From positions 1-52,977 of the forward strand of contig ONBT01000013.1 of the NCBI GenBank assembly GCA_900316075.1: a stretch of DNA of 52,977 nucleotides, read 5' to 3'. Positions 26,464 through 33,559 of this stretch are shown here, one piece after another (position 1 is the first letter of the stretch; every line of letters starts with the position of its first letter). The DNA is from an uncultured Lachnospiraceae bacterium (GTDB taxonomy: Bacteria; Bacillota; Clostridia; Lachnospirales; Lachnospiraceae). Position numbers and translations under genes: made by a program. The notes beneath the pieces were generated by a model that ran no database searches, was not told where the DNA came from, and worked only from the letters and a program-made list of their open reading frames with translations.

Positions 26464-27675
26464 CTACTCCGCCTTTCGGATGTGTTCAGCACCCTCCTGC
26501 CCGTTGATGGTCAGGTAAAGATCATGCACCGTCGTCCCGGTATCGTCGGAATTCTGATAGGCGTCGCTGCCTGAAATGTATACATTATTTTCCTGAACGG
26601 CCTTGAAGTCCTTGAGTTGGGCATTTTTCCCGACGATGTCGGCAAGGGAAGAGACCGTATCAATGGCCCCGTCAAAGATGATGACATCCGCCTCACCGGC
26701 CGCCGCCATGTAGCTTTCCATGTCGACCTTCATGGTGGAAAGGCGGCTCCCGTCGGTTTGAACTTCCGGATAGAGATAAACTCCGCCGGCCGCAGCAATC
26801 ATCTTTGCCATGGAAGAATCCGGCCGGGGACAGACGACGAGGCCCTGGCTGTTGATATAAAAGCAGGCCACGCTCTTTCCGGCAGTCGGCAGGCTCTCCG
26901 CCTCGATATACATTTTTTTCTGGGCGTCAAAGGCAGCCGCTGCCTCTTCTTCCTTTCCGAGAAGAAGTCCATAAGCTTTGATCCACTCGGTCCGGCCCAG
27001 GGGTTCCTCCTCTCCGGAGGCCCGGTCGATAAAGACCGGAATACCCAGGTCCTCCAGCTTTTCTATGACCTCCGGCTTATGGAGAATCATGAGGTTTTCG
27101 ACCGCCAGGTCACAGCCTCCGGTCAGCAGGGTCTCATAGTCCGGAGCCGAATATTTCCCGGTATAGGCAATCTGTCCGGAAGCCATGGCCTCTGCCGCCT
27201 CAGCAAGCTTCCACTCATCCTGCCGCAGACCCGAATAGGCCACCCGGTCCATGCTTCCCGTGTCGATGAAACGGCACATGGAAGATGAAGAGGCCACATA
27301 GACTTTCTCCAAGGGGGCCCGGATAATGATTTTGGAAGCAGAAATTCCATCCGGCACATCTGCCCCTTCCGGGACGACGAAATACTCCCGTCCGTCCGTC
27401 ACATCGAGTTCCGCATAGCCGCCTTCATATTTTTTGATGGAAAAGCCCGTGGCATATTCGGGCTTGTCAACGGAAATCTCTTTCAGGTCGGCTGCAGCAC
27501 CGGTGCTGTCAGCGTCCGCCGTCTGCCCTGCCGAATCAATGCCGTTTCCCGCATCAAACGCATCGCCAGTCTTCTCAACAGCAGCCGGGCCGCCTGAGCA
27601 GGAAGAAAAGCACACGGCCGCCGCAAGGGCACAGGACAGAAAGGCTGCCTTCAGGCAGGCAATATTATTCTTCAT
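26464..27675 (-). CDS. FecB/BtuF-type substrate-binding lipoprotein
   Basis: The 403-residue product starts MKNNIACLKAAFLSCALAAA with lipobox FSSC, so it should be a lipid-anchored surface protein. After a low-complexity spacer comes a class III binding domain: VAYSGLRQDEWKLAEAAEAM, GCDLAVENLMI, LGIPVFIDRA and VYISGSDAYQN patterns fit the FecB/BtuF fold. It precedes its permease by about 100 bases. I start at ATG 27675 since the upstream 17 residues of the frame are polar and lie inside the preceding gene; the start overlaps the Cys-rich gene by 11 bases. Ligand unknown. Confidence 0.9.
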   Translation of the reverse strand: MKNNIACLKAAFLSCALAAAVCFSSCSGGPAAVEKTGDAFDAGNGIDSAGQTADADSTGAAADLKEISVDKPEYATGFSIKKYEGGYAELDVTDGREYFVVPEGADVPDGISASKIIIRAPLEKVYVASSSSMCRFIDTGSMDRVAYSGLRQDEWKLAEAAEAMASGQIAYTGKYSAPDYETLLTGGCDLAVENLMILHKPEVIEKLEDLGIPVFIDRASGEEEPLGRTEWIKAYGLLLGKEEEAAAAFDAQKKMYIEAESLPTAGKSVACFYINSQGLVVCPRPDSSMAKMIAAAGGVYLYPEVQTDGSRLSTMKVDMESYMAAAGEADVIIFDGAIDTVSSLADIVGKNAQLKDFKAVQENNVYISGSDAYQNSDDTGTTVHDLYLTINGQEGAEHIRKAE

Positions 27676-27928
27676 TATTCTTCTGAACCAGAAAAGAGAT
27701 AATCTCACTGTAGTGCTCCGGCACATGGGGCCAGAGACAGTCCGTGCAGTTCTTGACAGCCTTCCCGGATTTCCCGGTACTCATCTCAAAGGTCCCCGGA
27801 CAGTCGTCAAATGGATACAGGGGGCAGTAACAAAAGAGACAGTTGAAGCCGGTCTCCCTTTCTGCCCCGCTGTGACAGGGATAATACCTGCACTTTGTGT
27901 TGCAGAAGTACTTCGAGCTTGCTTCCAT
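27665..27928 (-). CDS. Cysteine-rich small domain protein
   Basis: An 87-residue protein with nine cysteines (9, 13, 18, 30, 33, 35, 43, 61, 64) in the pattern of the Cys-rich small domain family (PF04071), which I recall as often encoded with cobalamin genes. No signal peptide or membrane helix is present, so it is cytoplasmic. The cysteines could bind a metal cluster or zinc. It overlaps the downstream binding-protein gene. Its role is unknown. The gap 27929-28033 before it holds nothing I recognise. Confidence 0.8.
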   Translation of the reverse strand: MEASSKYFCNTKCRYYPCHSGAERETGFNCLFCYCPLYPFDDCPGTFEMSTGKSGKAVKNCTDCLWPHVPEHYSEIISFLVQKNNEE

Positions 27929-28033
27929 ACTGTCTCTTTTCTGTATCTGTTTTCAGTTTCAGCGGACCCCTGAAAGCCATTTCAGGCTTCCACCGGTCCG
28001 TCTCTAAACGGCCTGCCGTCTTCTCAAGGGGCC

Positions 28034-28924
28034 TCACTCGGCCTTATTCAGAGTCGAATCGTCGAACTCGATCACATAGTCAATCTCATGGGGCTCGCTC
28101 ATGGCCGTCGTATCTGCCGTGACGGAAAGGCCCTTGTCAATGGCCTCCACCGGCAGGGTAAACATGGACTTGCCCGAAGAAAGGTCCGGCTCATATTTAG
28201 TCCCGTTCACAAGGGCATAGTCATATTTGTCAGACGAAAATTCCACATCCGCCGTGATCTTCCCGTCCTTGACGTGGAGCGTAAGCGGCGACGTAATGGA
28301 AGCCTTTCCGGAACCGCCGGTCAGAGCGGCAGAAATCGTATAGTCCCCGTCGGCAAGGGCCTCCGTATTCGTGTGGTCGGCCTCTGCCCCCTTGTCCTCA
28401 GCTGAAGCATCTGCTGAAGGAGTCATTCCGGGCACGGAATCCCCTTCCACGGGGTTTTCCACCTTGACCTTGTGGTCGTACCACTTGCCCTTGGTACCGT
28501 AGATTGCAAGGTCGAATTCCTTTCCCACCGCTGCAACCGGGATGTCGTAGCCATAGACCTCTTCGCTGGTCCCGTCGTCGTAGTAGACCGTATCCGTCGT
28601 AGGCTGCAGAAGTTCTGCCCCGTCTTTGGCCGCATCCTCCGCCGTACCGACAAAGAGGTTCACAATCTTCTCAGACACGAGGCTGACATGAAAGGTCATC
28701 TTTCCGTCCTTCACGGTCAGAAGTCCTTTCCCCTTGCAGGCCTTATTGGCATGAAACATGTCAGAGTCGGTCGTGAAGTCGGCCGTATAGGTCCCGTCGG
28801 CCAGGGCATTTTCAGTACTTTCCGTCTTCTCTCCGCTATCCCCTGTGGACGAGGAAGCCCCGCAGGCCGTCATGGAAACCGCCAGCAGCAGGGCACAAAG
28901 ACCGGCAAATATCCGCTTTCTCAT
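28034..28924 (-). CDS. Lipoprotein with two NEAT-like domains
   Basis: A 296-residue lipoprotein: signal MRKRIFAGLCALLLAVS with lipobox MTAC, then two repeats of about 110 residues, each opening ALADGxYT and containing LTVKDGKMTF or LTLHVKDGKI. The beta-rich pattern resembles NEAT domains that carry heme in Gram-positive iron uptake; classical heme-ligand tyrosine motifs are not certain. Domain 1 has YYDDGTSEEVYGYDIP. I chose ATG 28924 because AGGAGG lies at 28935-28940; the frame continues upstream through the cbiK end without meaning. Position between cbiK and the importer suggests surface binding of a tetrapyrrole. Confidence 0.82.
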   Translation of the reverse strand: MRKRIFAGLCALLLAVSMTACGASSSTGDSGEKTESTENALADGTYTADFTTDSDMFHANKACKGKGLLTVKDGKMTFHVSLVSEKIVNLFVGTAEDAAKDGAELLQPTTDTVYYDDGTSEEVYGYDIPVAAVGKEFDLAIYGTKGKWYDHKVKVENPVEGDSVPGMTPSADASAEDKGAEADHTNTEALADGDYTISAALTGGSGKASITSPLTLHVKDGKITADVEFSSDKYDYALVNGTKYEPDLSSGKSMFTLPVEAIDKGLSVTADTTAMSEPHEIDYVIEFDDSTLNKAE

Positions 28925-28972
28925 AAATATTGAACCTCCTGAGCTAAACAATGCTTCAAGCGAAATGAAATC

Positions 28973-29017
28973 TGCAGGAATAATCTGTTTTCGCTTCCTG
29001 CACTGATTCATATTATA
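28973..29017 (-). promoter_or_regulatory. Hairpin and possible -10 box between cbiK and the NEAT-like gene
   Basis: Perfect 8-bp inverted repeat (TGCAGGAA 28973-28980, TTCCTGCA 28995-29002) with TATAAT on minus at 29012-29017 just before it. No good -35 box is seen at the right distance, so an internal promoter is uncertain. The hairpin may protect or cut the transcript. Confidence 0.35.
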
Positions 29018-29045
29018 GCCTAAAGAAACAGGTAATGGGAAGAAA

Positions 29046-30209
29046 TCACTCCCCGATGGCTGCCTTCGTATGGGCCACATAGATGTCCTGAATAGCAGGG
29101 ATCTCACCCAGGCCCCCAATCTGGCAGTCCACGGTATCGAAAGCCCCGGCTGCCTCAAACTGGCTCTTCCAGGAATCGTCATCATCCCCGGCCATATCGT
29201 TGTTCGCATGGTCGCCGGCCACCACCATCAGGGGGCGCAGCACGATATGGGTCATGACCCCGTACTCTGCACTCTTGATCTTCGAGATGACCTGCTGGCA
29301 CTCGGTGTCTTCCGGCTTGCCTTCAACCGTACCGACATAGACATTCTCATAACCCAGGTCCGCAAAGGTCTGCTGCATCTGGTCATAGGTGACGGCCGCC
29401 GCATGGCTCGTTCCGTGGCCCATGAAGACGAAGGCAGTTCCGGCTGCTTTTGCCGCATCGAGGCTGTCGAAGCCGGCTTCCTTCACGGCCTCTTCCGTAA
29501 TCGCCTCTGCAACGGCCTTCTTGTCATCATTGGTCACTGTCCGATCTTCCCCGACTTCGCCCAGCAGGGGTTCAGATATCTTCACCGATTCGAAGTCTCC
29601 TTCATGAGCCTTCACCACCTCGCAAAGTTCATCATATTCCGCCCCGTGCATGAGGTGGGTGGGCTGAACGACGAGATTCTTCACCCCGTTGTCTTTGGCA
29701 CGGGCCAGGGCCTCATCCATATTGTCAATCTTTTCCCCATCCCGGGCATAGACATGATTGATGATAATCTGGGCCGTAAAAGCCCTTCGTACGGAATAAG
29801 TGGGATAAGCTGCAGCCAGGGCCTTTTCTACCCCACCGATATCTTTCACCCGGCTGTCGTTGAAGGAAGTGCCGAAGGAAACGGCCAGAAGCTCGTTCTC
29901 TCCGATTCCGTCCTGATTCAAAGGGTCATCCATGGAAGCATCTCCTGTATCCCGCCCGAAATAGTCGGGGTCCGCATTCTCTCCGGAAACCAGGGCCTTC
30001 TGGGCATCCGTCAGGGCATCCCAGGCGGCCTTCGCTTCTTCACATTGCTTCATTGTATCATCATTGGCTTCCTGCACATAGATGGCATCGATCAGGGCCG
30101 CCACCTTGTCCGCAGCCGCCTGGTCGGAATCGGCCTTATTTCCGCAGCCGGCGAAAAGACCGCAGGCCAATGCAAAAGTTGTGAGGTATACAAGTATCTT
30201 TTTTTGCAT
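29046..30209 (-). CDS. cbiK: Exported lipoprotein sirohydrochlorin cobaltochelatase CbiK
   Basis: CbiK inserts Co2+ into sirohydrochlorin (or its oxidised form) at the start of the anaerobic pathway. The 387-residue product starts MQKKILVYLTTFALACGLFA with lipobox FAGC, so it is predicted outside the membrane. After about 80 acidic residues comes the chelatase: VSFGTSFNDSR, the catalytic histidine in FMGHGTSHA and a second metal histidine in VAGDHANNDMAG. The start at ATG 30209 has AGGAGG 7 bases before it; the longer frame runs through the riboswitch. A second cytoplasmic chelatase is not seen in the window. Confidence 0.93.
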   Translation of the reverse strand: MQKKILVYLTTFALACGLFAGCGNKADSDQAAADKVAALIDAIYVQEANDDTMKQCEEAKAAWDALTDAQKALVSGENADPDYFGRDTGDASMDDPLNQDGIGENELLAVSFGTSFNDSRVKDIGGVEKALAAAYPTYSVRRAFTAQIIINHVYARDGEKIDNMDEALARAKDNGVKNLVVQPTHLMHGAEYDELCEVVKAHEGDFESVKISEPLLGEVGEDRTVTNDDKKAVAEAITEEAVKEAGFDSLDAAKAAGTAFVFMGHGTSHAAAVTYDQMQQTFADLGYENVYVGTVEGKPEDTECQQVISKIKSAEYGVMTHIVLRPLMVVAGDHANNDMAGDDDDSWKSQFEAAGAFDTVDCQIGGLGEIPAIQDIYVAHTKAAIGE

Positions 30210-30302
30210 AAAAAAACCTCCTGCCCCGCAGGGCAAAAGGCATTGGTTCACAATGAAACAGGCTGCCGGGGCAGTCTGTCCTTCTTTCGTGAATGCAATG
30301 CC
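30210..30302 (-). promoter_or_regulatory. Riboswitch expression platform with overlapping terminator and ribosome site
   Basis: Read on minus: a 7-bp stem GGCATTG/CAATGCC (30239-30245 with 30296-30302) encloses a second stem (30257-30278). A short hairpin TGCCC/GGGCA (30222-30226 with 30231-30235) follows. Its 3' side continues into AGGAGG (30217-30222) and seven Ts before the cbiK ATG. The same element can thus serve as intrinsic terminator and as sequestered ribosome site. Confidence 0.55.
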
Positions 30303-30315
30303 GGTTACTCGCAGC

Positions 30316-30485
30316 ATTTGATTCCCTCTTCAGGCAGGTCTCCCGGCTGACCGCAGTATGAACGCCTTCCCGGAAAATTTCCAGTGACATATTATTCATA
30401 CCAAAAGCGGATCACGGTGACGAGTTCGTGCAGGATTTGCACCTGCTTCCCTATTCTCTGCCTACTATTACTTCAGCAGCACCTG
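30316..30485 (-). ncRNA. Cobalamin riboswitch
   Basis: The minus strand carries the conserved parts of the adenosylcobalamin aptamer in order: AATAGGGAA (30447-30455), the GGTGCAAATCCTGCACG stem-loop, GTCACTGG (30381-30388), GGGAAGGC (30364-30371) and the B12 box GTCAGCCGGGAGACCTGCC (30333-30351). It lies directly after yajC and before cbiK, and should reduce expression of the whole cobalamin block when cobalamin is abundant. It is the only such element I see in the window. Confidence 0.93.
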
Positions 30486-30499
30486 CAGAGCTTTTCTTA

Positions 30500-30928
30500 T
30501 CACTCTTTGACTTTTCCGGCCTTCTTTTCGGCCTTCTTCGCTTCCTTCTCTTCCTGCTTCTTCTTGGCCTCGGCCTCAGCGGCTTTGGCTTCCTCGGCAG
30601 CTTTTGCAGCGTCGCCGGGCTTTTCGGAAGCGGCTATGGCGTCCATCTGCATGGGGATACGGCAGTTCTTGTTGTTGCCAAACTCGACGATGATGGTGTT
30701 CTGGTCTTTCCGGATATCGATGACGGTGCCGTAGAAGCCGGACGTCGTCAGAACGGTATCACCGACGGCCAGCGCGTCCTTCATCTCCTGCTTCTTCTTC
30801 TCTTCCTTCCGCTGGGGACGGATCATGAGGAAGTACATGAAAGCGAAGATGATGACAATCCAGACAATCAGCATAATGCTGGAGCCGCCGGCCGACGCGG
30901 TGCCGGAAGTGGTAAGTAACAGTGACAT
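30500..30928 (-). CDS. yajC: Preprotein translocase subunit YajC
   Basis: Single-pass membrane partner of SecDF. The 142-residue protein has one helix at about 17-37 ending in MIRPQRKEEKKKQEM, then the conserved VGDTVLTTSGFYGTV and IIVEFG stretches, then a Lys/Glu/Ala-rich tail (about 100-142) longer than in many relatives. AGGAGG lies 10 bases before the ATG. It follows tgt, the normal partner in Firmicutes. No terminator separates it from the riboswitch. Confidence 0.95.
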   Translation of the reverse strand: MSLLLTTSGTASAGGSSIMLIVWIVIIFAFMYFLMIRPQRKEEKKKQEMKDALAVGDTVLTTSGFYGTVIDIRKDQNTIIVEFGNNKNCRIPMQMDAIAASEKPGDAAKAAEEAKAAEAEAKKKQEEKEAKKAEKKAGKVKE

Positions 30929-31017
30929 GAATGAAAACCTCCTATACTAATGTAAAACCCATTAATTTTGTAATGCGGAAATTATATTCCCGAATTTTTT
31001 CAAACGAAACTTTCCAT

Positions 31018-31046
31018 ATTGTAACGAAACAAACCCTTCATTACAA
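31018..31046 (-). promoter_or_regulatory. Possible promoter before yajC
   Basis: On minus TTGTAA (31041-31046), 17 bases, TACAAT (31018-31023). The 154-base gap is very AT-rich compared with the surroundings and also contains GTTTCGTT twice and an ATTAGT-family element at 30946-30958 next to the ribosome site. Confidence 0.4.
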
Positions 31047-31082
31047 TAAATTTTCTATAAAACTTTTCGAAGTCCGGCCGGA

Positions 31083-32228
31083 TTAAGCCTTCTCCCCGGC
31101 CTTCATCTTCGCGATGAAGTCGTCCGCGAAGGCATCGTAATCGTGGGCCTCAATGGCAGACCGGATCTGGGTCATCATGTGATTATAGAAATAGAGATTG
31201 TGCAGGACCAGAAGCCGCATGCCCAGCATCTCCTTCGCCTTCAGAAGGTGGTGGATATAAGCCCTCGAATAGGACCGGCAGGCCGGACACTGACAGCCCT
31301 CTTCTATGGGCCGGTGGTCCAGCTCATAGCGGGCGTTCAAAAGATTCATCTTCCCATGGTGGGTGTAGGCATGGCCGTGGCGCCCGTTTCGCGAGGGATA
31401 GACGCAGTCAAAGAAGTCAATCCCCCGGCGGACACCCTCGAGAATATTTTCCGGAGTTCCGACTCCCATGAGATAAGTAGGCTTGTCCTGAGGCAAATGA
31501 GGAACTGTCACATCGAGAATATGGTACATCTCCTCGTGGGTCTCCCCGACCGCCAGACCGCCAACCGCATAGCCGTCGAGATCCAGCTTGGAAATCTCGT
31601 CCGCATTTTTGATCCGGATATCCTCAAAGACCGCCCCCTGGTTGATGCCGAAGAGCATCTGACTGGGATTTACGGTATCGGGCAGGGAATTGAGTTCAGC
31701 CATCTTCGCCTTGCAGCGGGAAAGCCAGCGCTCGGTCCGGGCCACAGACCGCTCTACATAGTCCCGGTCCGCCCGGGAGGAAGGACACTCGTCAAAGGCC
31801 ATGGCAATCGTGGAGCCCAGGTTCGACTGAATCTGCATGGACTCCTCCGGCCCCATGAAAATCTTGTGCCCGTCGATGTGGGAGCGGAAGGTCACGCCCT
31901 CTTCCTTGATATGGCGGAGACTCGCCAGGGAAAAGACCTGAAAGCCCCCGCTGTCCGTGAGAATCGGTCCGTCCCAATTCATGAACTTGTGCAGGCCGCC
32001 GTACTTTTTGATCAGCTCATCGCCGGGCCGCACGTGCAGGTGGTAGGTATTTGAAAGGACGACCTGGGTGTCAATGCCGTGAAGGTCATCCGTCGAGACG
32101 GCGCCTTTGATGGCTCCCACCGTAGCCACATTCATGAAACAGGGCGTCTGTACGGTCCCGTGAACCGTCTCCAGAGCGCCCCGTTTTGCCCGTCCGTCTG
32201 TTGTTATCAGTCGGTAGTTTTTGCTCAT
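31083..32228 (-). CDS. tgt: tRNA-guanine transglycosylase Tgt
   Basis: Replaces guanine-34 by a queuosine precursor in tRNAs with GUN anticodons. The 381-residue protein has the FMNVATVGAIKGAV start region, the catalytic DSGGFQVFS motif, the second aspartate in FDCVYPSRNGRHG and the zinc site CQCPACRSYSRAYIHH with a distal histidine (LVLHN). Length is standard. Together with yajC it forms a typical pair. Confidence 0.98.
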   Translation of the reverse strand: MSKNYRLITTDGRAKRGALETVHGTVQTPCFMNVATVGAIKGAVSTDDLHGIDTQVVLSNTYHLHVRPGDELIKKYGGLHKFMNWDGPILTDSGGFQVFSLASLRHIKEEGVTFRSHIDGHKIFMGPEESMQIQSNLGSTIAMAFDECPSSRADRDYVERSVARTERWLSRCKAKMAELNSLPDTVNPSQMLFGINQGAVFEDIRIKNADEISKLDLDGYAVGGLAVGETHEEMYHILDVTVPHLPQDKPTYLMGVGTPENILEGVRRGIDFFDCVYPSRNGRHGHAYTHHGKMNLLNARYELDHRPIEEGCQCPACRSYSRAYIHHLLKAKEMLGMRLLVLHNLYFYNHMMTQIRSAIEAHDYDAFADDFIAKMKAGEKA

Positions 32229-32281
32229 AAGTCGTTTAATCTATCTGTTTCCTTGTCAATCACTATCTGCGGTCTGAATAC

Positions 32282-32295
32282 ACGCATTGCGTATA
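32282..32295. repeat. TACGCA-A-TGCGT palindrome, copy 1
   Basis: ACGCATTGCGTATA (plus); reverse complement TATACGCAATGCGT recurs at 41254-41267, 9 kb away. It lies between aroC and tgt. The 111-base gap has no convincing promoter. Confidence 0.4.
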
Positions 32296-32339
32296 ATGCC
32301 AATACAAGGAAAACCGAAACAGTCTCTCAGCTCAGCCGA

Positions 32340-33494
32340 TCATTTCTGACAGCCCTGGCGCTCCCGGACAGTTTCCATGTAAGCCTTTACATCGGACATC
32401 CGGCTGCCCTGGCCGGACAGAAGCAAATCCGCAATCGTCAGCGCCGCCATGCATTCGACAACGACGACCGCCCGGGGAACGATGACCGGGTCGTGCCGTC
32501 CCTTGATGACAAGTTCCGTATTCTCCCCCTCCCGGGTCACGGTCTCCTGGGGAGAAGAAATCGAGGGGGTCGGCTTGACCGCCGCCCGGAAGACAAGAGG
32601 CGAGCCGTCCGACATACCTCCCAGAGTTCCCCCGGAGTGGTTTGTTTTTTTATGAATAATATTTTTCTCCGTGGTGGTGCTGCATTCTGCAGACAGTGCA
32701 CCAGCCACAAAAGGATCGTTGTTTTCAGAACCGGTAAGGCCTGCTGCTGCAAAGCCCTCTCCGATTTCAAAGCCCTTCACGGCCCCGATGGAAAGAATGG
32801 CCTTTGCAAGATTGGCATCCAGCTTCTCAAAGACCGGCTCTCCGATGCCAGCCGGAAGACCGGTCACCGTGCATTCGATGACTCCGCCGGCAGAGTCGCC
32901 CTTCATCTGCAGTTCCGAGAGGTATTCTGCCGCCTTTTCCGCTGCTTCCGGGTCCGGCATATAGAGAGGGTTTTCACCCACTGCGAAAAGGTCGAGCCGC
33001 TCCGCCTTCACGGGCCCGATGGCCTTCGTGTAAGCGCTTACCGTGATTCCGACTTCAGAGAGGATTTTCGCGGCAACGGCCCCGGCCATGACCCGGCCGG
33101 CAGTCTCCCTTCCCGAAGAACGTCCCCCGCCCCGGTAGTCCCGGATTCCGAATTTGGCATCAAAGCCATAGTCCGCATGCCCGGGCCGGTAGACGTCTTT
33201 CAGATTGCCATAGTCCTTCGAGTGCTGGTCATTGTTTTTGACCATCATGGAAATGGGGGTTCCCTCGGTCACGCCTTCGAAAACGCCGGACATGAGAAGG
33301 ACGGTATCGCTCTCATTCCGCTTCGTGGTAAAGGCGGATTGGCCGGGTTTTCTCCGGTCCAGGTAGGGCTGGATGTCCGCCTCGGAAAGAGGAAGACCGG
33401 CCGGTACACCGTCCAGCACCACCCCGATCCCGTAGCCGTGGGACTCGCCCCAGGTCATGACGCAAAGGTTTTTTCCAAAAAGGGATCCGCTCAT
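32340..33494 (-). CDS. aroC: Chorismate synthase AroC
   Basis: Last enzyme of the shikimate pathway; it needs reduced FMN. The 384-residue product has the family signatures WGESHGYGIGVVLDGVPAG, RDYRGGGRSSGRETAGRVMAG and RHDPVIVPRAVVVVE. Length is normal. It stands alone among RNA-related genes; other aro genes are not in the window. A cre-like AAGCGCTT (33032-33039) lies inside. Confidence 0.98.
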   Translation of the reverse strand: MSGSLFGKNLCVMTWGESHGYGIGVVLDGVPAGLPLSEADIQPYLDRRKPGQSAFTTKRNESDTVLLMSGVFEGVTEGTPISMMVKNNDQHSKDYGNLKDVYRPGHADYGFDAKFGIRDYRGGGRSSGRETAGRVMAGAVAAKILSEVGITVSAYTKAIGPVKAERLDLFAVGENPLYMPDPEAAEKAAEYLSELQMKGDSAGGVIECTVTGLPAGIGEPVFEKLDANLAKAILSIGAVKGFEIGEGFAAAGLTGSENNDPFVAGALSAECSTTTEKNIIHKKTNHSGGTLGGMSDGSPLVFRAAVKPTPSISSPQETVTREGENTELVIKGRHDPVIVPRAVVVVECMAALTIADLLLSGQGSRMSDVKAYMETVRERQGCQK

Positions 33495-33559
33495 AAATCA
33501 GTCTAACTCCCGTGAGGGCCGATAAACTCTCAACAGGGATTGTTACCTCTCAATACTGC

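Noticed and set aside
28925-29209. Upstream extension of the NEAT-like lipoprotein by 95 codons
   Set aside because: A ribosome site and a lipoprotein signal begin at 28924; the extension lies in the end of cbiK.
30210-30317. Upstream extension of cbiK by 36 codons
   Set aside because: It translates the riboswitch output region; the AGGAGG and signal peptide support ATG 30209.
29070-30350. 426-codon open frame on plus
   Set aside because: Antisense to cbiK and the riboswitch; the riboswitch motifs are on minus and explain the region better.
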